A stretch of DNA of 64,000 bases from Curtobacterium sp. MCBA15_009 (GCF_001864895.1 NZ_MJGO01000023.1:1-64000); one strand, 5' to 3'. Positions 32,986-42,437 are shown, counted from the first letter of the stretch. A program made the numbers and translations. Notes: generated from the letters alone by a model not told the origin.

Positions 32986-34476
32986 TTAGCGGATGCCGCG
33001 CATGAGCCTCAGCACCGGCTTGGTGACGAGCAGGAGCACGACGCCGACCGCGACCGCGACGAGTCCGAGCACCGTGAAGTACGGCGCCTCGTGCTCCGGG
33101 TCGTAGTACTGGGACAGGACGCCGGTGGCCGCGGTGCCGAGCGACACCGACAGGAAGAACAGCGCGACCATCTGGGTCTGGAACTTGGCCGGCGCCAGCT
33201 TCGTCGCCACCGACTGGCCCACGGGCGACAGCAGGAGTTCGGCGAGCGTGAACACGAGCAGGATCCCGACGAGTGCGAGCAGCGGGGTGCCGTTCTCGCC
33301 GGTGCCGACGAACGGCAGGAAGAGCAGGAACGCGACGCCCATGATGCCGGTGCCGAGGCCGAACTTCGTCGGGGTGGACGGCTGGCGGTCGCCCAGCCGG
33401 GTCCAGAGCGCCGCGAAGACGCCGGAGAGCACGATGATGAAGACCGGGTTGATCGACGTCACCCACGACACCGGCATCTCCGAGCCGAACACGGACCGGT
33501 CGAGCCGCTGGTCCGAGTAGATCGTGACGACGGTGAACTGCTGCTGGTACAGCGACCAGAAGACCGCGCTGCCGATGAACAGCGGGATGAACGCGAACAC
33601 GCGCGAGCGTTCCTGCGGGGTGATCCCGCTCGACAGGATCACGACGAAGTAGCCGATGGTCGCGAGCACGACGACGGCGACCACGACGAGGGGCAGGGTG
33701 TCGACGGTCAGCAGACCGGTCAGCACGGCGACGACGACGAGCACCAGGACGACGACCGCTCCCACGACGATGAGCGGCAGCCGGCGTCGGTCGACGGGGT
33801 TGGTGACGTCGCGCACGACCTCGGGCAGGTGCTTCCGGCGCACCGCGTACTGCGTGAGCCCCGCGGCCATGCCGACCGCGGCGAGGCCGAACCCGTAGTG
33901 GAAGCCGAGCGTGTTCTGCAGCAGCCCGGTGAGCAGCGGGCCGGCGAAGGCGCCGAGGTTGACGCCGAGGTAGTACAGCGAGAACCCGGCGTCGCGGCGC
34001 ACGTCGTCGCGGGTGTACAGGCCGCCGACGATCGTCGTGGCGGTCGCCTTGAGTCCGCCGGACCCGAGCGCGATGAGCACGAGGCCGACGCCGACCCCGG
34101 CGACCCCGGGGATCAGCGCGAGGGCGATGTGCCCGAGCATGACGACGACGGCGCTGCCGAACAGGGTCCGGTCGGCGCCGAGCAGCCGGTCGGCGATCCA
34201 GGCTCCGATGATGGTGAACAGGTAGACCGCGCCGCCGTAGGCGCCCATGATGCCGGTCGCGACGCCCTCGCTGATGCCGAGGCCGCCCTCGGTGACCGTG
34301 TAGTACATGTACAGCAGGACGATGCCCTGCATGCCGTAGAACGAGAAGCGCTCCCACAGTTCGACGGCGAACGGGGTCGAGAGCTCGAACGGTTGTCCGA
34401 AGAAGGTGCGGCCACCCCGATCCGGCTGCTCGGTGCGGGACTTGTGTGACGGGGTGGTGCGGGACATGACGGCCAT
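32986..34476 (-). CDS. POT-family proton-dependent oligopeptide transporter
   Basis: A 496-residue major-facilitator peptide:H+ symporter of the POT/PTR2 family that imports di- and tripeptides. ELWERFSFYGM (about 38-48) is the ExxERFxYYG-type signature on helix 1. GADRTLFGSAVVVMLGH and GSGGLKATATT follow, then FYYLGVNLGAF-type (SLYYLGVNLGAF) and FWSLYQQQFT. About 14 hydrophobic segments are present. The start is the ATG at 34476; an ATG three codons later is equally possible. It belongs to no evident operon. Confidence 0.9.
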   Translation of the reverse strand: MAVMSRTTPSHKSRTEQPDRGGRTFFGQPFELSTPFAVELWERFSFYGMQGIVLLYMYYTVTEGGLGISEGVATGIMGAYGGAVYLFTIIGAWIADRLLGADRTLFGSAVVVMLGHIALALIPGVAGVGVGLVLIALGSGGLKATATTIVGGLYTRDDVRRDAGFSLYYLGVNLGAFAGPLLTGLLQNTLGFHYGFGLAAVGMAAGLTQYAVRRKHLPEVVRDVTNPVDRRRLPLIVVGAVVVLVLVVVAVLTGLLTVDTLPLVVVAVVVLATIGYFVVILSSGITPQERSRVFAFIPLFIGSAVFWSLYQQQFTVVTIYSDQRLDRSVFGSEMPVSWVTSINPVFIIVLSGVFAALWTRLGDRQPSTPTKFGLGTGIMGVAFLLFLPFVGTGENGTPLLALVGILLVFTLAELLLSPVGQSVATKLAPAKFQTQMVALFFLSVSLGTAATGVLSQYYDPEHEAPYFTVLGLVAVAVGVVLLLVTKPVLRLMRGIR

Positions 34477-34697
34477 GATGCCTGCTCGGTCCAGCTTCCG
34501 CCGATTCCCCGAGGGCGGCTCGCGTCCACCGGGCGTCCCGCCGACGGGTCCGTCGGTTGGAGGGTTCCCACGACCGGTCCGCGCGGTCGGCGCTCGCCCG
34601 TTGTGCCCCCGGCACGGTTGTCGAGCGGCACACGGCCGGGCTGTCTAGCGTGGACGGAGCGCCACCGGACACCGCAGTTCCCAGGAGGACCCCGACC

Positions 34698-36857
34698 ATG
34701 GTCGACACCGCACCCGCACGTTCCGCCGCCCGCCCCGCCGGGGCCCCCGCCCCGACCGACGCCGACGCGGCGCCCGCCCCCGGCGTCGTCACCGAGGGTG
34801 CGCCGAAGCCCGACGCGACCGGTGACCCCGCCAGCGGCACGCCGACCGCGGGCACGGACACGGACGTGCAGATCGACGTCGCCGTGGTGCAGCAGCTCCT
34901 GCTCGGCCGGTGGGCGGACGACCGCCGTACCTCGCGGCGGCTCGCGCTCGACCCGGCGATGCACAAGATCGAGGGCATGGCGTACGCCGACGCGCGTGCC
35001 CGCACGCTCGACCAGCTGCGCATCCTGGTCGACGCCGGCGCGATCCAGCGGCCGTACCCCGAGGAGTTCGGCGGCCAGAGCAACCACGGCGGCAACCTCG
35101 CCGCGTTCGAGGAGCTCACCACCGCCGACCCGTCGATGCAGATCAAGGCCGGTGTGCAGTGGGGCCTGTTCGGCTCTGCGGTGCACCACCTCGGCACGGA
35201 GCGGAACCACCGCGAGTTCCTGCCGGGCATCGTCTCGTTCGACGTCCCCGGCTGCTTCGCGATGACGGAGACCGGGCACGGCTCGGACGTCCAGAGCATC
35301 GCCACCCGCGCCACCTACGACCCGGAGACGCAGGAGTTCGAGATCCACACGCCGTTCCGCGGCGCGTGGAAGGACTACATCGGCAACGCCGCCCTGCACG
35401 GCAGGGCCGCGGTCGTGTTCGCGAAGCTCGTGACGCAGGGCGTCGACTACGGCGTGCACGCGTTCTACGTGCCGCTCCGCGACGCCGACGGAGCATTCCT
35501 GCCCGGCGTCGGTGGTGAGGACGACGGCTACAAGGGCGGCCTGAACGGCATCGACAACGGCCGGCTGCACTTCGACCACGTCCGGGTCCCCCGCACGAAC
35601 CTGCTCAACCGCTACGGCGACGTCGCCGAGGACGGCACGTACTCATCGCCGATCGCCTCGCCCGGTCGGCGCTTCTTCACGATGCTCGGCACCCTGGTGC
35701 AGGGCCGGGTCTCGCTCGACGGGGCCGCGGTGGTGGCGCAGAAGATCGGGCTGCAGATCGCGCTCACCTACGCCGCGCAGCGCCGCCAGTTCCCGACCGG
35801 GGACGGCACCGAGGGCGTGCTGCTCGACTACGGCCGGCACCAGCGTCGGTTGATCCCGCGCCTGGCGACGGTGTTCGCGCAGTCGTTCGCCCACGAGCAG
35901 CTCCTGCGTACCTTCGACGACGTGTTCAGCGGGCGGCAGGACACCCCCGAGCGCCGTGAGGACCTGGAGACCCAGGCCGCGGCCTTCAAGTCGATGTCGA
36001 CGTGGTCGGCGCTCGACACCCTGCAGGAGTGCCGCGAGGCGTGCGGCGGCGCCGGCTTCCTCGCCGAGAACCGGCTCACCGGGCTCCGCGCCGACCTCGA
36101 CGTCTACGTCACCTTCGAGGGCGACAACACCGTCCTGCTGCAGCTCGTCGGCAAGCGGCTGCTCACCGAGTTCCGCGCCAAGGCGCCGAAGGACCCGGCC
36201 GCGACCGCACGGTTCGCGGCGTCGATCGCCGCGGGCAAGCTGGCGGACGCGAGCGGCGTGCGCCGCATCGGGCAGAGCGTCGCCGACCGTGGGTCGCTCG
36301 CGCGGTCCGTCGCCGACCTGCGCGACGCCGGCTCACAGCGCGCCCTGCTCGCGGGTCGCGTCGAGACGATGGTCGCCGAGATCGGTGTGCGTCTCGCCTC
36401 CGCGGGCAAGGACCGTGCACGCGCGGCGCGGCTGCTGAACCGCTCGCAGCACGAGCTCATCGAGGCGGCGAAGGCGCACGCCGAGCTCATGCAGTGGGAC
36501 GCGTTCACCGACGCCCTCGAGCAGGTCCCCGAGGGCGACACCCGGCGGGTGCTCGTCTGGCTCCGCGACCTGTTCGCCCTCGGCCTGCTCGAGCAGCACC
36601 TGGACTGGTACCTGGTGCACGGGCGGCTGTCGGCGCAGCGGGCCCGGGCGGTTTCGGCCGGGGTCGACCGGCTCGTGGCCCGGCTGCGGCCGATCGTGCC
36701 CCGGCTGCTCGAGACCTTCGGCTACGAGGACGGGCACGTGCGTGCGCCGATCGCCCTCGGCGAGGAGCAGGCACGTCAGGACGAGGCCGCGGCGTGGTTC
36801 GCCGCCGAGGCCGCCGCCGGTCGTCTGCCCGAGCAGGAGAAGAAGCCCCGCGCGTAG
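34698..36857 (+). CDS. acyl-CoA oxidase / acyl-CoA dehydrogenase family protein
   Basis: A 719-residue protein of acyl-CoA oxidase length rather than dehydrogenase length (about 380). The N-terminal 55 residues are Ala/Pro/Thr-rich and probably disordered. PYPEEFGGQSNHGGN, CFAMTETGHGSDVQSI (FAD and substrate loop), GGLNGIDNGRLHFDHVRVPRTNLL and ECREACGGAGFLAENRL (helix near the active site) are ACOX-type motifs. It oxidises acyl-CoA to trans-2-enoyl-CoA with O2 in beta-oxidation. ATG at 34698 follows CAGGAGGACC. TAGCGT at 34646-34651 is a possible -10. Acyl substrate length is not predictable. Confidence 0.88.
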   Translation: MVDTAPARSAARPAGAPAPTDADAAPAPGVVTEGAPKPDATGDPASGTPTAGTDTDVQIDVAVVQQLLLGRWADDRRTSRRLALDPAMHKIEGMAYADARARTLDQLRILVDAGAIQRPYPEEFGGQSNHGGNLAAFEELTTADPSMQIKAGVQWGLFGSAVHHLGTERNHREFLPGIVSFDVPGCFAMTETGHGSDVQSIATRATYDPETQEFEIHTPFRGAWKDYIGNAALHGRAAVVFAKLVTQGVDYGVHAFYVPLRDADGAFLPGVGGEDDGYKGGLNGIDNGRLHFDHVRVPRTNLLNRYGDVAEDGTYSSPIASPGRRFFTMLGTLVQGRVSLDGAAVVAQKIGLQIALTYAAQRRQFPTGDGTEGVLLDYGRHQRRLIPRLATVFAQSFAHEQLLRTFDDVFSGRQDTPERREDLETQAAAFKSMSTWSALDTLQECREACGGAGFLAENRLTGLRADLDVYVTFEGDNTVLLQLVGKRLLTEFRAKAPKDPAATARFAASIAAGKLADASGVRRIGQSVADRGSLARSVADLRDAGSQRALLAGRVETMVAEIGVRLASAGKDRARAARLLNRSQHELIEAAKAHAELMQWDAFTDALEQVPEGDTRRVLVWLRDLFALGLLEQHLDWYLVHGRLSAQRARAVSAGVDRLVARLRPIVPRLLETFGYEDGHVRAPIALGEEQARQDEAAAWFAAEAAAGRLPEQEKKPRA

Positions 36858-36960
36858 CCGCTCGGTGGGGACGGTCCGGCCGGGAGGCACGGGTCGGCTC
36901 GTCCCCGCGGGCCCCACTCCGCCGCGCGCGAGTCCACAGCGCCGTGGCAGGCCGACCCTC

Positions 36961-37167
36961 GCCGGATCCGGTCCACGCCCTGCCAGCGTCGTCGCGCCCC
37001 GAAGAGACGGGACGCGACGCCCGCCGTGGGGCGCGTCCCGCGGGTGGCCGCGGACGCAGGTGCCCGCCCGCGGTGCGTCGTGCCGGATCCGGTCCGCGCC
37101 CCGCCAGCGTCGTCGCACCCCGAAGAGACGAGGCGCGACGCCCGCCGTGGGGCGCGCCCCGCGGGTG
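36961..37167. repeat. 86-bp direct repeats, 121-bp period
   Basis: Copy 1 is 36961-37046 and copy 2 is 37082-37167, starting GCCGGATCCGGTCC and ending GGGTG, with only a handful of differences. The 35-base spacer and a partial third copy of the GCGACGCCCGCCG segment (about 37172-37196) follow. The surrounding 36858-37288 interval holds no gene; it separates the convergent ends of the acyl-CoA oxidase and csrA genes. Confidence 0.85.
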
Positions 37168-37288
37168 CCCCGCGCGACGCCCGCCGCGGGGCGCGCTCGA
37201 CGATCACTGCGCAGCAGCGACCGTGCGCGGGCACCCGAGCAACAGCCGCGCGCAGCCCGAGCGCGCAGCCGGCGAGCCCTCGCCCGGA

Positions 37289-37549
37289 CTACGCCTGGTC
37301 GGCCCCGCCGCGGTCGCCGAGCGCCCGGCGCAGTCGCGCCTCGGCGTCGTCGTCGGCTCCGGCAGCGGCGGCCGCTGCCTCGGCGTTCGCCTCGGTGACG
37401 GCGCGCACGACCTCTTCGCGTTGGATCTTCACCCCACGCGGGGCGTCGATGCCGATCCGCACCCCGTCGCCCCGGGCGTCGAGGACGGTGATGACGATGT
37501 CGTCACCGACGAGGATCCGCTCGCCGACCTTCCGCGTGAGTACCAGCAC
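37289..37549 (-). CDS. csrA: CsrA carbon storage/flagellar post-transcriptional regulator
   Basis: A CsrA RNA-binding dimer subunit. Residues 1-55 match the family end to end: MLVLTRKVGERILVGDDI, VRIGIDAPRGVKIQREEVV, including the RNA-contacting Arg44-type residue in HRxE/QREE. It is 86 residues because of an Ala-rich extension of about 25 after the core. CsrA binds GGA motifs in mRNA leaders; in motile Gram-positives it represses flagellin translation and is antagonised by FliW. FliW is not in the window. It is the last gene of the flagellar operon, four bases after the flhF-like gene. Confidence 0.95.
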   Translation of the reverse strand: MLVLTRKVGERILVGDDIVITVLDARGDGVRIGIDAPRGVKIQREEVVRAVTEANAEAAAAAAGADDDAEARLRRALGDRGGADQA

Positions 37550-37553
37550 CCGC

Positions 37554-38465
37554 TCAGCCTAGCGACAGGACCGGGACCCCCAGCAGGTCGACGGACTCCG
37601 GCGTGGCGGTCTCCCCCGCCCCGATGGCGACGACGCCGGCGACGGGCAGCCGGTCGGCCACGGCGGACAGCATCGCCGCGGCGTCCTCGGGCTTCCGGCC
37701 GACGTCGACGACGACCCAGACCTGGTCGGCCTCGACGCCGTCGCCGGTCGCCCGGTCGTCCCAGGCGGCCACCGCCAGGACGGCGTGGCCGTCGCGGACG
37801 CCGTCGGCCCGCGCCAGGATCGCCGAGCGTCGGTCGGCGGCGTCGCTCGGCCGCAGGCCGTAGCGGAGCGCGAACAGCCCGGCGGCGGCGTCGACGTCGT
37901 TCGGCCGGCCGACGAGCAGCACCAGGTCGCCGTCCGCGGACCGCACGGCGGGGGCGGCGGGCCGGGCCACGCGCACGGCGCGGGCCGTGTCGGGGACGCT
38001 GGTCGGGCCTCCCGGCCGCGCATCGGTGGCGGCCTGGAGGCGCGGGTCGACGTCCAGGGGCGCATCCGGCTCCGGCAGCGCGCGCGTCGGGCGCGGGGCG
38101 CTCCCCGTGATGCCGTCCAGGGCGAAGCCGTCGAGCACCGACGCGAACGCGTCGGCGCGCGTCGTCGCGGTGCCGTCGGTGCCGGCGATGCGGGCCTCGG
38201 TCGCCTCGGCGTCGGCCAGGAGCGCCGCGATCCCGATCCGCTGCACCGGCGTGCTCGCGATGGTGACCTGCGCGGTCGGCGGGTCCGTCGGGTCGGGGAC
38301 CTCGACGGTGGCCTCGACGTGTGCCTTGCGGAACAGCCCGCCGATGCCGGGCGTGGTGACGCGCTCGGCGGCGACGATGCGCGCCGACGGCCCGAACTCG
38401 GCCCGGACGGCGTCGCGCAGGGCCTCGAGCGTCGCGCCGCTACGCTGCGATCGGGTCGGCGGCAC
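37554..38465 (-). CDS. degenerate FlhF-like protein
   Basis: A 303-residue protein in the place where flhF normally follows flhA. The N terminus (TLEALRDAVRAEFGPSARIVAAE, 12-34) fits FlhF, which begins with an LRxxLGPDA-type helix. The C-terminal half should be an SRP-type GTPase, but the P-loop position reads VLLVGRPNDVDAAAGL (182-197), without GKT. It probably cannot bind GTP as classical FlhF does. A REP-like element encodes DPRLQAATDARPGG (140-153) in the linker. GTG at 38465 overlaps the flhA stop by 26 bases. Assignment rests on position and N-terminal similarity. Confidence 0.6.
   Translation of the reverse strand: MPPTRSQRSGATLEALRDAVRAEFGPSARIVAAERVTTPGIGGLFRKAHVEATVEVPDPTDPPTAQVTIASTPVQRIGIAALLADAEATEARIAGTDGTATTRADAFASVLDGFALDGITGSAPRPTRALPEPDAPLDVDPRLQAATDARPGGPTSVPDTARAVRVARPAAPAVRSADGDLVLLVGRPNDVDAAAGLFALRYGLRPSDAADRRSAILARADGVRDGHAVLAVAAWDDRATGDGVEADQVWVVVDVGRKPEDAAAMLSAVADRLPVAGVVAIGAGETATPESVDLLGVPVLSLG
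38001..38051. repeat. REP-like element inside the flhF-like gene
   Basis: GGGCCTCCCGGCC and GGCCTGGAGGCGCGGGTCGAC, 16 bases apart, are arms of the GGAGGC/GCCTCC family, translated in frame as Asp-Pro-Arg-Leu-Gln and following residues. Confidence 0.65.
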
Positions 38466-40494
38466 GGACGACTCCCACGGTCTCGATGGTGGAGCCCGCG
38501 GCGGTGGCCTCCTGGTAGGAGAGCACCGGCAGGCCGTTCGACTGCGCCGCGACCATGCGGTGCACGGCGGGGCGCAGCTGCGGGGCGCAGACGAGCACGG
38601 CGGACAGGCCCTGGTCCTCGACGCTGCGCACGGCGTCGCGCAGGGACCCGAGCACCTGCTCGATGCGGTGCGCGTCGATGACGATCTGGGTGCCCTGCTC
38701 CGACGGCCGCAGCCCCTCGAGCATCGCCTGCTCGAGCAGGGGGTCGATCATGATGACGCGCAGCGTGCCGGCGTCGGCGTGGCGTGCGGCCAGGGCCGGA
38801 CCGAGGGCGGCCCGGGCGGCCTCGACGAGTCCCTCGGGGTCGGTGGACGCCTTCGCGCGGAGCGTCAGGGCCTCGCAGATGCGCCCGAGGTCGTTGATCG
38901 GCACCCGCTCGGCGAGCAGTCCCTGCAGCACGCGCTGCAGCTCGGCCATCGACAGCATGCCGGGGACGAGCTCCTCGACCGCGGCCGGGTTGACCTGCTT
39001 GACGCCCTCGGTCAGGACCTTGACGTCCTCGCGGGTCAGGAGCCGGGCGGCGTTGTCGCCGATGATGGCCTGCAGGTGGGTGACGAGCACCGAGACCCGG
39101 TCGATGACGGTCGCCCCGGTCATCTCCGCGGCGTGCCGCAGCTCGGCGGGGACCCACTTGCCGGTCAGGCCGAAGACGGGTTCGACCGTCGTGTCGCCGG
39201 GCAGCCCGTCCAGGTGGTCGCCGAGCGCCAGGACGCTCCGCGCCGGGGCGGTGCCGCGGCCGGCCTCCACCCCGGCGATGCGGATCGCGTAGGTCGACGG
39301 GGGCAGGTCGATGCTGTCGCGGGTGCGCACCGGCGGGACGACGACGCCCATGTCGACGGCGACCTTGCGGCGGAGCGCCCGGACCCGGCCGAGCAGGTCG
39401 TCCGACGCACCGCTGACCATGTCCACGAGGTCGGGGGCGAGCAGGATCTCGAGCGCGTGCACGCGCATCTGCTCGACGAGGTCCTCGGGGGTGTCGCCGG
39501 ACGGGGCCGCTGCCTCGAGCGCCTGCTGCTGCGCGGCCTCGCGTTCGGCCTTCGCGACGTTCTGGCCGATGCGCCACCCGGTGAACAGCAGCGTCGCGCC
39601 GACGAGCAGGAACGGCAGGATCGGCATGCCGGGGATGAAGCCCATGGCGATCGCGGCGACACCGGCGATGAGCAGCGCGTTCCGCGACTGCGACAGCTGC
39701 GTCGCTGCGGACGCGCCCATCTCCGACTCCGCGCCGGAGCGCGTCACGATCATGCCCGTGGACACCGCCATGAGCAGCGCGGGGATCTGGGTGACGAGGC
39801 CGTCGCCGATCGTCAGGATGCCGTACTTCGACAGGGCGTCGGTGGCGGAGAGCCCGTTCTGCAGCATGCCGATCGCGATGCCGCCGACCAGGTTGATGAC
39901 GATGATGAGGATGCCGGCGATGGCGTCGCCCTTGACGAACTTCGACGCCCCGTCCATCGCGCCGTAGAAGTCGGCCTCGGCGGACACCGCGGCGCGGCGC
40001 TCCTTCGCCTGCTCGTCCGTGATGAGGCCGGCGTTGAGGTCGGCGTCGATCGCCATCTGCTTGCCGGGCATCGCGTCGAGCGTGAACCGGGCGCCCACCT
40101 CGGCGACGCGCTCGGCGCCCTTCGTCACCACGACGAACTGGATGACGATGAGGATGAGGAAGATCACCGCGCCGATGATGATCGAGCCGGACACCGCGAC
40201 GTGGCCGAACGCCTGGATGACGTCGCCGGCGAACCCCTCGCCGAGCACGAGCCGGGTCGACGCCACGTTCAGCCCGAGCCGGAACAGCGTCGCCACGAGC
40301 AGCAGCGACGGGAACACCGAGAAGTCGAGCGGCTTCTTCACGAACAGCGTCGTGAGCAGGATCACCAGCGCCAACAGGATGTTGATGATGATGAGGAAGT
40401 CGAGCAGGAACGACGGCACCGGCAGGATCAGCAGCAGGATGATGCCGACGATGAACACCGGGACGACGAGCTTCGGCAGGTCCTTGCGGTTCAT
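38440..40494 (-). CDS. flhA: flagellar export gate protein FlhA
   Basis: A 684-residue export-gate subunit. The N-terminal half has eight membrane helices with the family's conserved loop TKGAERVAEVGARFTLDAMPGKQMAIDADLNAG (about 120-152, quoted as short pieces TKGAERVAEVGARF and AMPGKQMAIDADLNAG). The cytosolic half includes LPPSTYAIRIAGVEAGRG and the ring-forming domains ending near LPVLSYQEATAAG. FlhA forms the nonameric ring that receives substrates and uses proton motive force. The ATG overlaps the flhB stop by four bases. Confidence 0.96.
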   Translation of the reverse strand: MNRKDLPKLVVPVFIVGIILLLILPVPSFLLDFLIIINILLALVILLTTLFVKKPLDFSVFPSLLLVATLFRLGLNVASTRLVLGEGFAGDVIQAFGHVAVSGSIIIGAVIFLILIVIQFVVVTKGAERVAEVGARFTLDAMPGKQMAIDADLNAGLITDEQAKERRAAVSAEADFYGAMDGASKFVKGDAIAGILIIVINLVGGIAIGMLQNGLSATDALSKYGILTIGDGLVTQIPALLMAVSTGMIVTRSGAESEMGASAATQLSQSRNALLIAGVAAIAMGFIPGMPILPFLLVGATLLFTGWRIGQNVAKAEREAAQQQALEAAAPSGDTPEDLVEQMRVHALEILLAPDLVDMVSGASDDLLGRVRALRRKVAVDMGVVVPPVRTRDSIDLPPSTYAIRIAGVEAGRGTAPARSVLALGDHLDGLPGDTTVEPVFGLTGKWVPAELRHAAEMTGATVIDRVSVLVTHLQAIIGDNAARLLTREDVKVLTEGVKQVNPAAVEELVPGMLSMAELQRVLQGLLAERVPINDLGRICEALTLRAKASTDPEGLVEAARAALGPALAARHADAGTLRVIMIDPLLEQAMLEGLRPSEQGTQIVIDAHRIEQVLGSLRDAVRSVEDQGLSAVLVCAPQLRPAVHRMVAAQSNGLPVLSYQEATAAGSTIETVGVVRAADPIAA

Positions 40495-41669
40495 GCGGGG
40501 AGTCCTTCGGGGCGGGGTGGTCGGAGCTTGCGGGGACGGAGGTCGCCGGTCAGGGTCGCGGGGTCGATGACCGTGGCGACCTCGGCGGCCGTGGTGGGAA
40601 CGGGGGGCGCGTGCGTGCCGGCCGCCGCACCGCGCGCCTTGAGCGCCATCACGAAGGACAGCACCCGCGCCACCGGCGTGTAGAGGTCGGCGGGGATCTC
40701 GTGGCCGAGCTCGCACGCAGCGTGCAGGGCCCGGGTGAGCGGCACGTCGCGGACGATCGGCACGCGCTCGTCCTCGGCACGGGACCGGATGACGTCGGCG
40801 ACGGGTCCGGCCCCCTTCGCGACGACGCGCGGCGCAGACTTGCCGGGTTCGTACCGCAGGGCGACGGCGTAGTGGGTCGGGTTCGTCATCACGACGTCCG
40901 CGGTGCCGATCGCCTCGATCATCCGGTTGCGGCTCATCGCGAGCTGCCGGGAGCGGCGCTGTCCCTTGACGAGCGGGTCGCCGTCGCTCGACTTGTGCTC
41001 GTCCTTGACCTCGCGCTTCGTCATCATGGTGCGCTTGCGGTTGCGCCGGACCACCACGAAGACGTCGATCGCCGCGAGCAGCAGTCCGGCGACGATGGCG
41101 GCCCGGAGCAGGGTGCCAGCGCCGTCGGCCGCGGCCTCGAGCACGGCGGACAGCGGGAGCGAGCCGCTCGTCATGAGCACGGGCATGAGGCCCTGCACGG
41201 CGAACCAGAGCACGAGGCCGACGACGGCGGTCTTGAGCAGGGCCTTCACCCCGTTCCAGAGCGCCTGCACGCCGAACACCCGCTTGAGGCCGGCGACGGG
41301 GTCGAAGTGCGACGGCTCCGGCATGAGCTTCCGGACGTGCACGCCGCCCTGCGCGACGGCGGCGGCCGTGACGGCGACGAGGACGACGGCGAGCGGCGGA
41401 CCGAGCGTCGCCCCGATGCTCGCCATCGCGTCGTGGAAGACCTGGTCGACGGTGCCGATCGTCGGGTTGGCGATGACGGTGCGGACGGCCGCGAGCTGCG
41501 AGGTCCCCGCCGCCGCCGCGTTGCCGATCACCGACGGCACCATCATCGCCACGACGGCGATGCCGACCCACGCGCCGAGGTCCTGGGAGCGCCCGAGCTG
41601 GCCCTTCCGGTGGACCTCGCGCATGCGCTTGTCGGTGGCCTTCTCGGACTTCTCACCGCTGTCGGACAT
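40491..41669 (-). CDS. flhB: flagellar export switch protein FlhB
   Basis: A 392-residue protein: basic N terminus (SDSGEKSEKATDKRMREVHRKGQ in short: GEKSEKATDKRMREVHRKG), four membrane segments, then the cytoplasmic domain with the autocleavage motif NPTH at 263-266. Cleavage between Asn and Pro switches export from hook to filament proteins. Residues KREVKDEHKSSDGDP are the conserved linker. The C-terminal tail of about 55 residues past the core is longer than usual and Pro/Ala-rich. Confidence 0.96.
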   Translation of the reverse strand: MSDSGEKSEKATDKRMREVHRKGQLGRSQDLGAWVGIAVVAMMVPSVIGNAAAAGTSQLAAVRTVIANPTIGTVDQVFHDAMASIGATLGPPLAVVLVAVTAAAVAQGGVHVRKLMPEPSHFDPVAGLKRVFGVQALWNGVKALLKTAVVGLVLWFAVQGLMPVLMTSGSLPLSAVLEAAADGAGTLLRAAIVAGLLLAAIDVFVVVRRNRKRTMMTKREVKDEHKSSDGDPLVKGQRRSRQLAMSRNRMIEAIGTADVVMTNPTHYAVALRYEPGKSAPRVVAKGAGPVADVIRSRAEDERVPIVRDVPLTRALHAACELGHEIPADLYTPVARVLSFVMALKARGAAAGTHAPPVPTTAAEVATVIDPATLTGDLRPRKLRPPRPEGLPA

Positions 41670-41675
41670 CGCTGG

Positions 41676-42434
41676 TCACCCCCGTCCCGTGATCGCCTGG
41701 ACGGCGTCACCGGTCAGCGACGACACCACCGAGGGCAGGGCCATGAAGAGCGCACCGGCGAAGAGCACGGTGAGCCCGATCTTGATCGGGAACCCGAGCT
41801 GGAACGCGTTGAGCGCCGGGGCGACGCGGGTGAGCAGCCCGAGGCCGACGTCGGCCAGGAACAGCACGACGACGAGCGGACCGGCGATCTGCAGGCTCGC
41901 CAGGAACATCTGCGACACGGCGGTGACGAGCAGCGGGGCGAGTGCGTCCACCCCGAAGGAACCGGTGAGCGGCACGGCGTCGAACGAGCGCACGAGGCCG
42001 CCGACGATGAGCTGGTACCCGCCGGAGGTGAAGAGCAGGGCGAGCGCCGCCATCTGGAACAGCCGGGTGAACTGGGCGCCGTTGACCTGGGACTGCGGGT
42101 CGAACGCCTGCGCCAGCGTGAACCCGCCGAACAGGTCGATGAGGGCGCCGGCGGACTGCACCGCGGCGAACACCAGGAACACGAGGAACCCGAGCCCGAG
42201 CCCGACCAGCAGCTGCGTCAGCAACGCGAGCAGGAACGGTCCGGTCGCGAGCGACTCGTAGCCCACCGCGACGCGCGGTGCGACGCCGATGGCCAGGCCG
42301 AGCCCGAGGATCACCTTCACCGCGCCCGGGAACGCCCGGTACGAGAACGGCGGGGCGATCACGAGGAACGCCACCAACCGGACGCCGGCGAGCATGGTCG
42401 CCTCCAGTCGGTCGGCGTCGAACGCGAGCTCCAC
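41676..42434 (-). CDS. fliR: flagellar export protein FliR
   Basis: A 252-residue membrane protein with about six helices. PPFSYRAFPGAVKVILGLGLA (in part: FSYRAFPGAVKVILG) is the conserved entry loop, then FGGFTLAQAFDPQSQVNG and GPLVVVLFLADVGLGLLTRVAP, all typical of FliR. It forms the export gate with FliP and FliQ. Six bases precede flhB. Confidence 0.95.
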   Translation of the reverse strand: MELAFDADRLEATMLAGVRLVAFLVIAPPFSYRAFPGAVKVILGLGLAIGVAPRVAVGYESLATGPFLLALLTQLLVGLGLGFLVFLVFAAVQSAGALIDLFGGFTLAQAFDPQSQVNGAQFTRLFQMAALALLFTSGGYQLIVGGLVRSFDAVPLTGSFGVDALAPLLVTAVSQMFLASLQIAGPLVVVLFLADVGLGLLTRVAPALNAFQLGFPIKIGLTVLFAGALFMALPSVVSSLTGDAVQAITGRG

Positions 42435-42437
42435 CGG

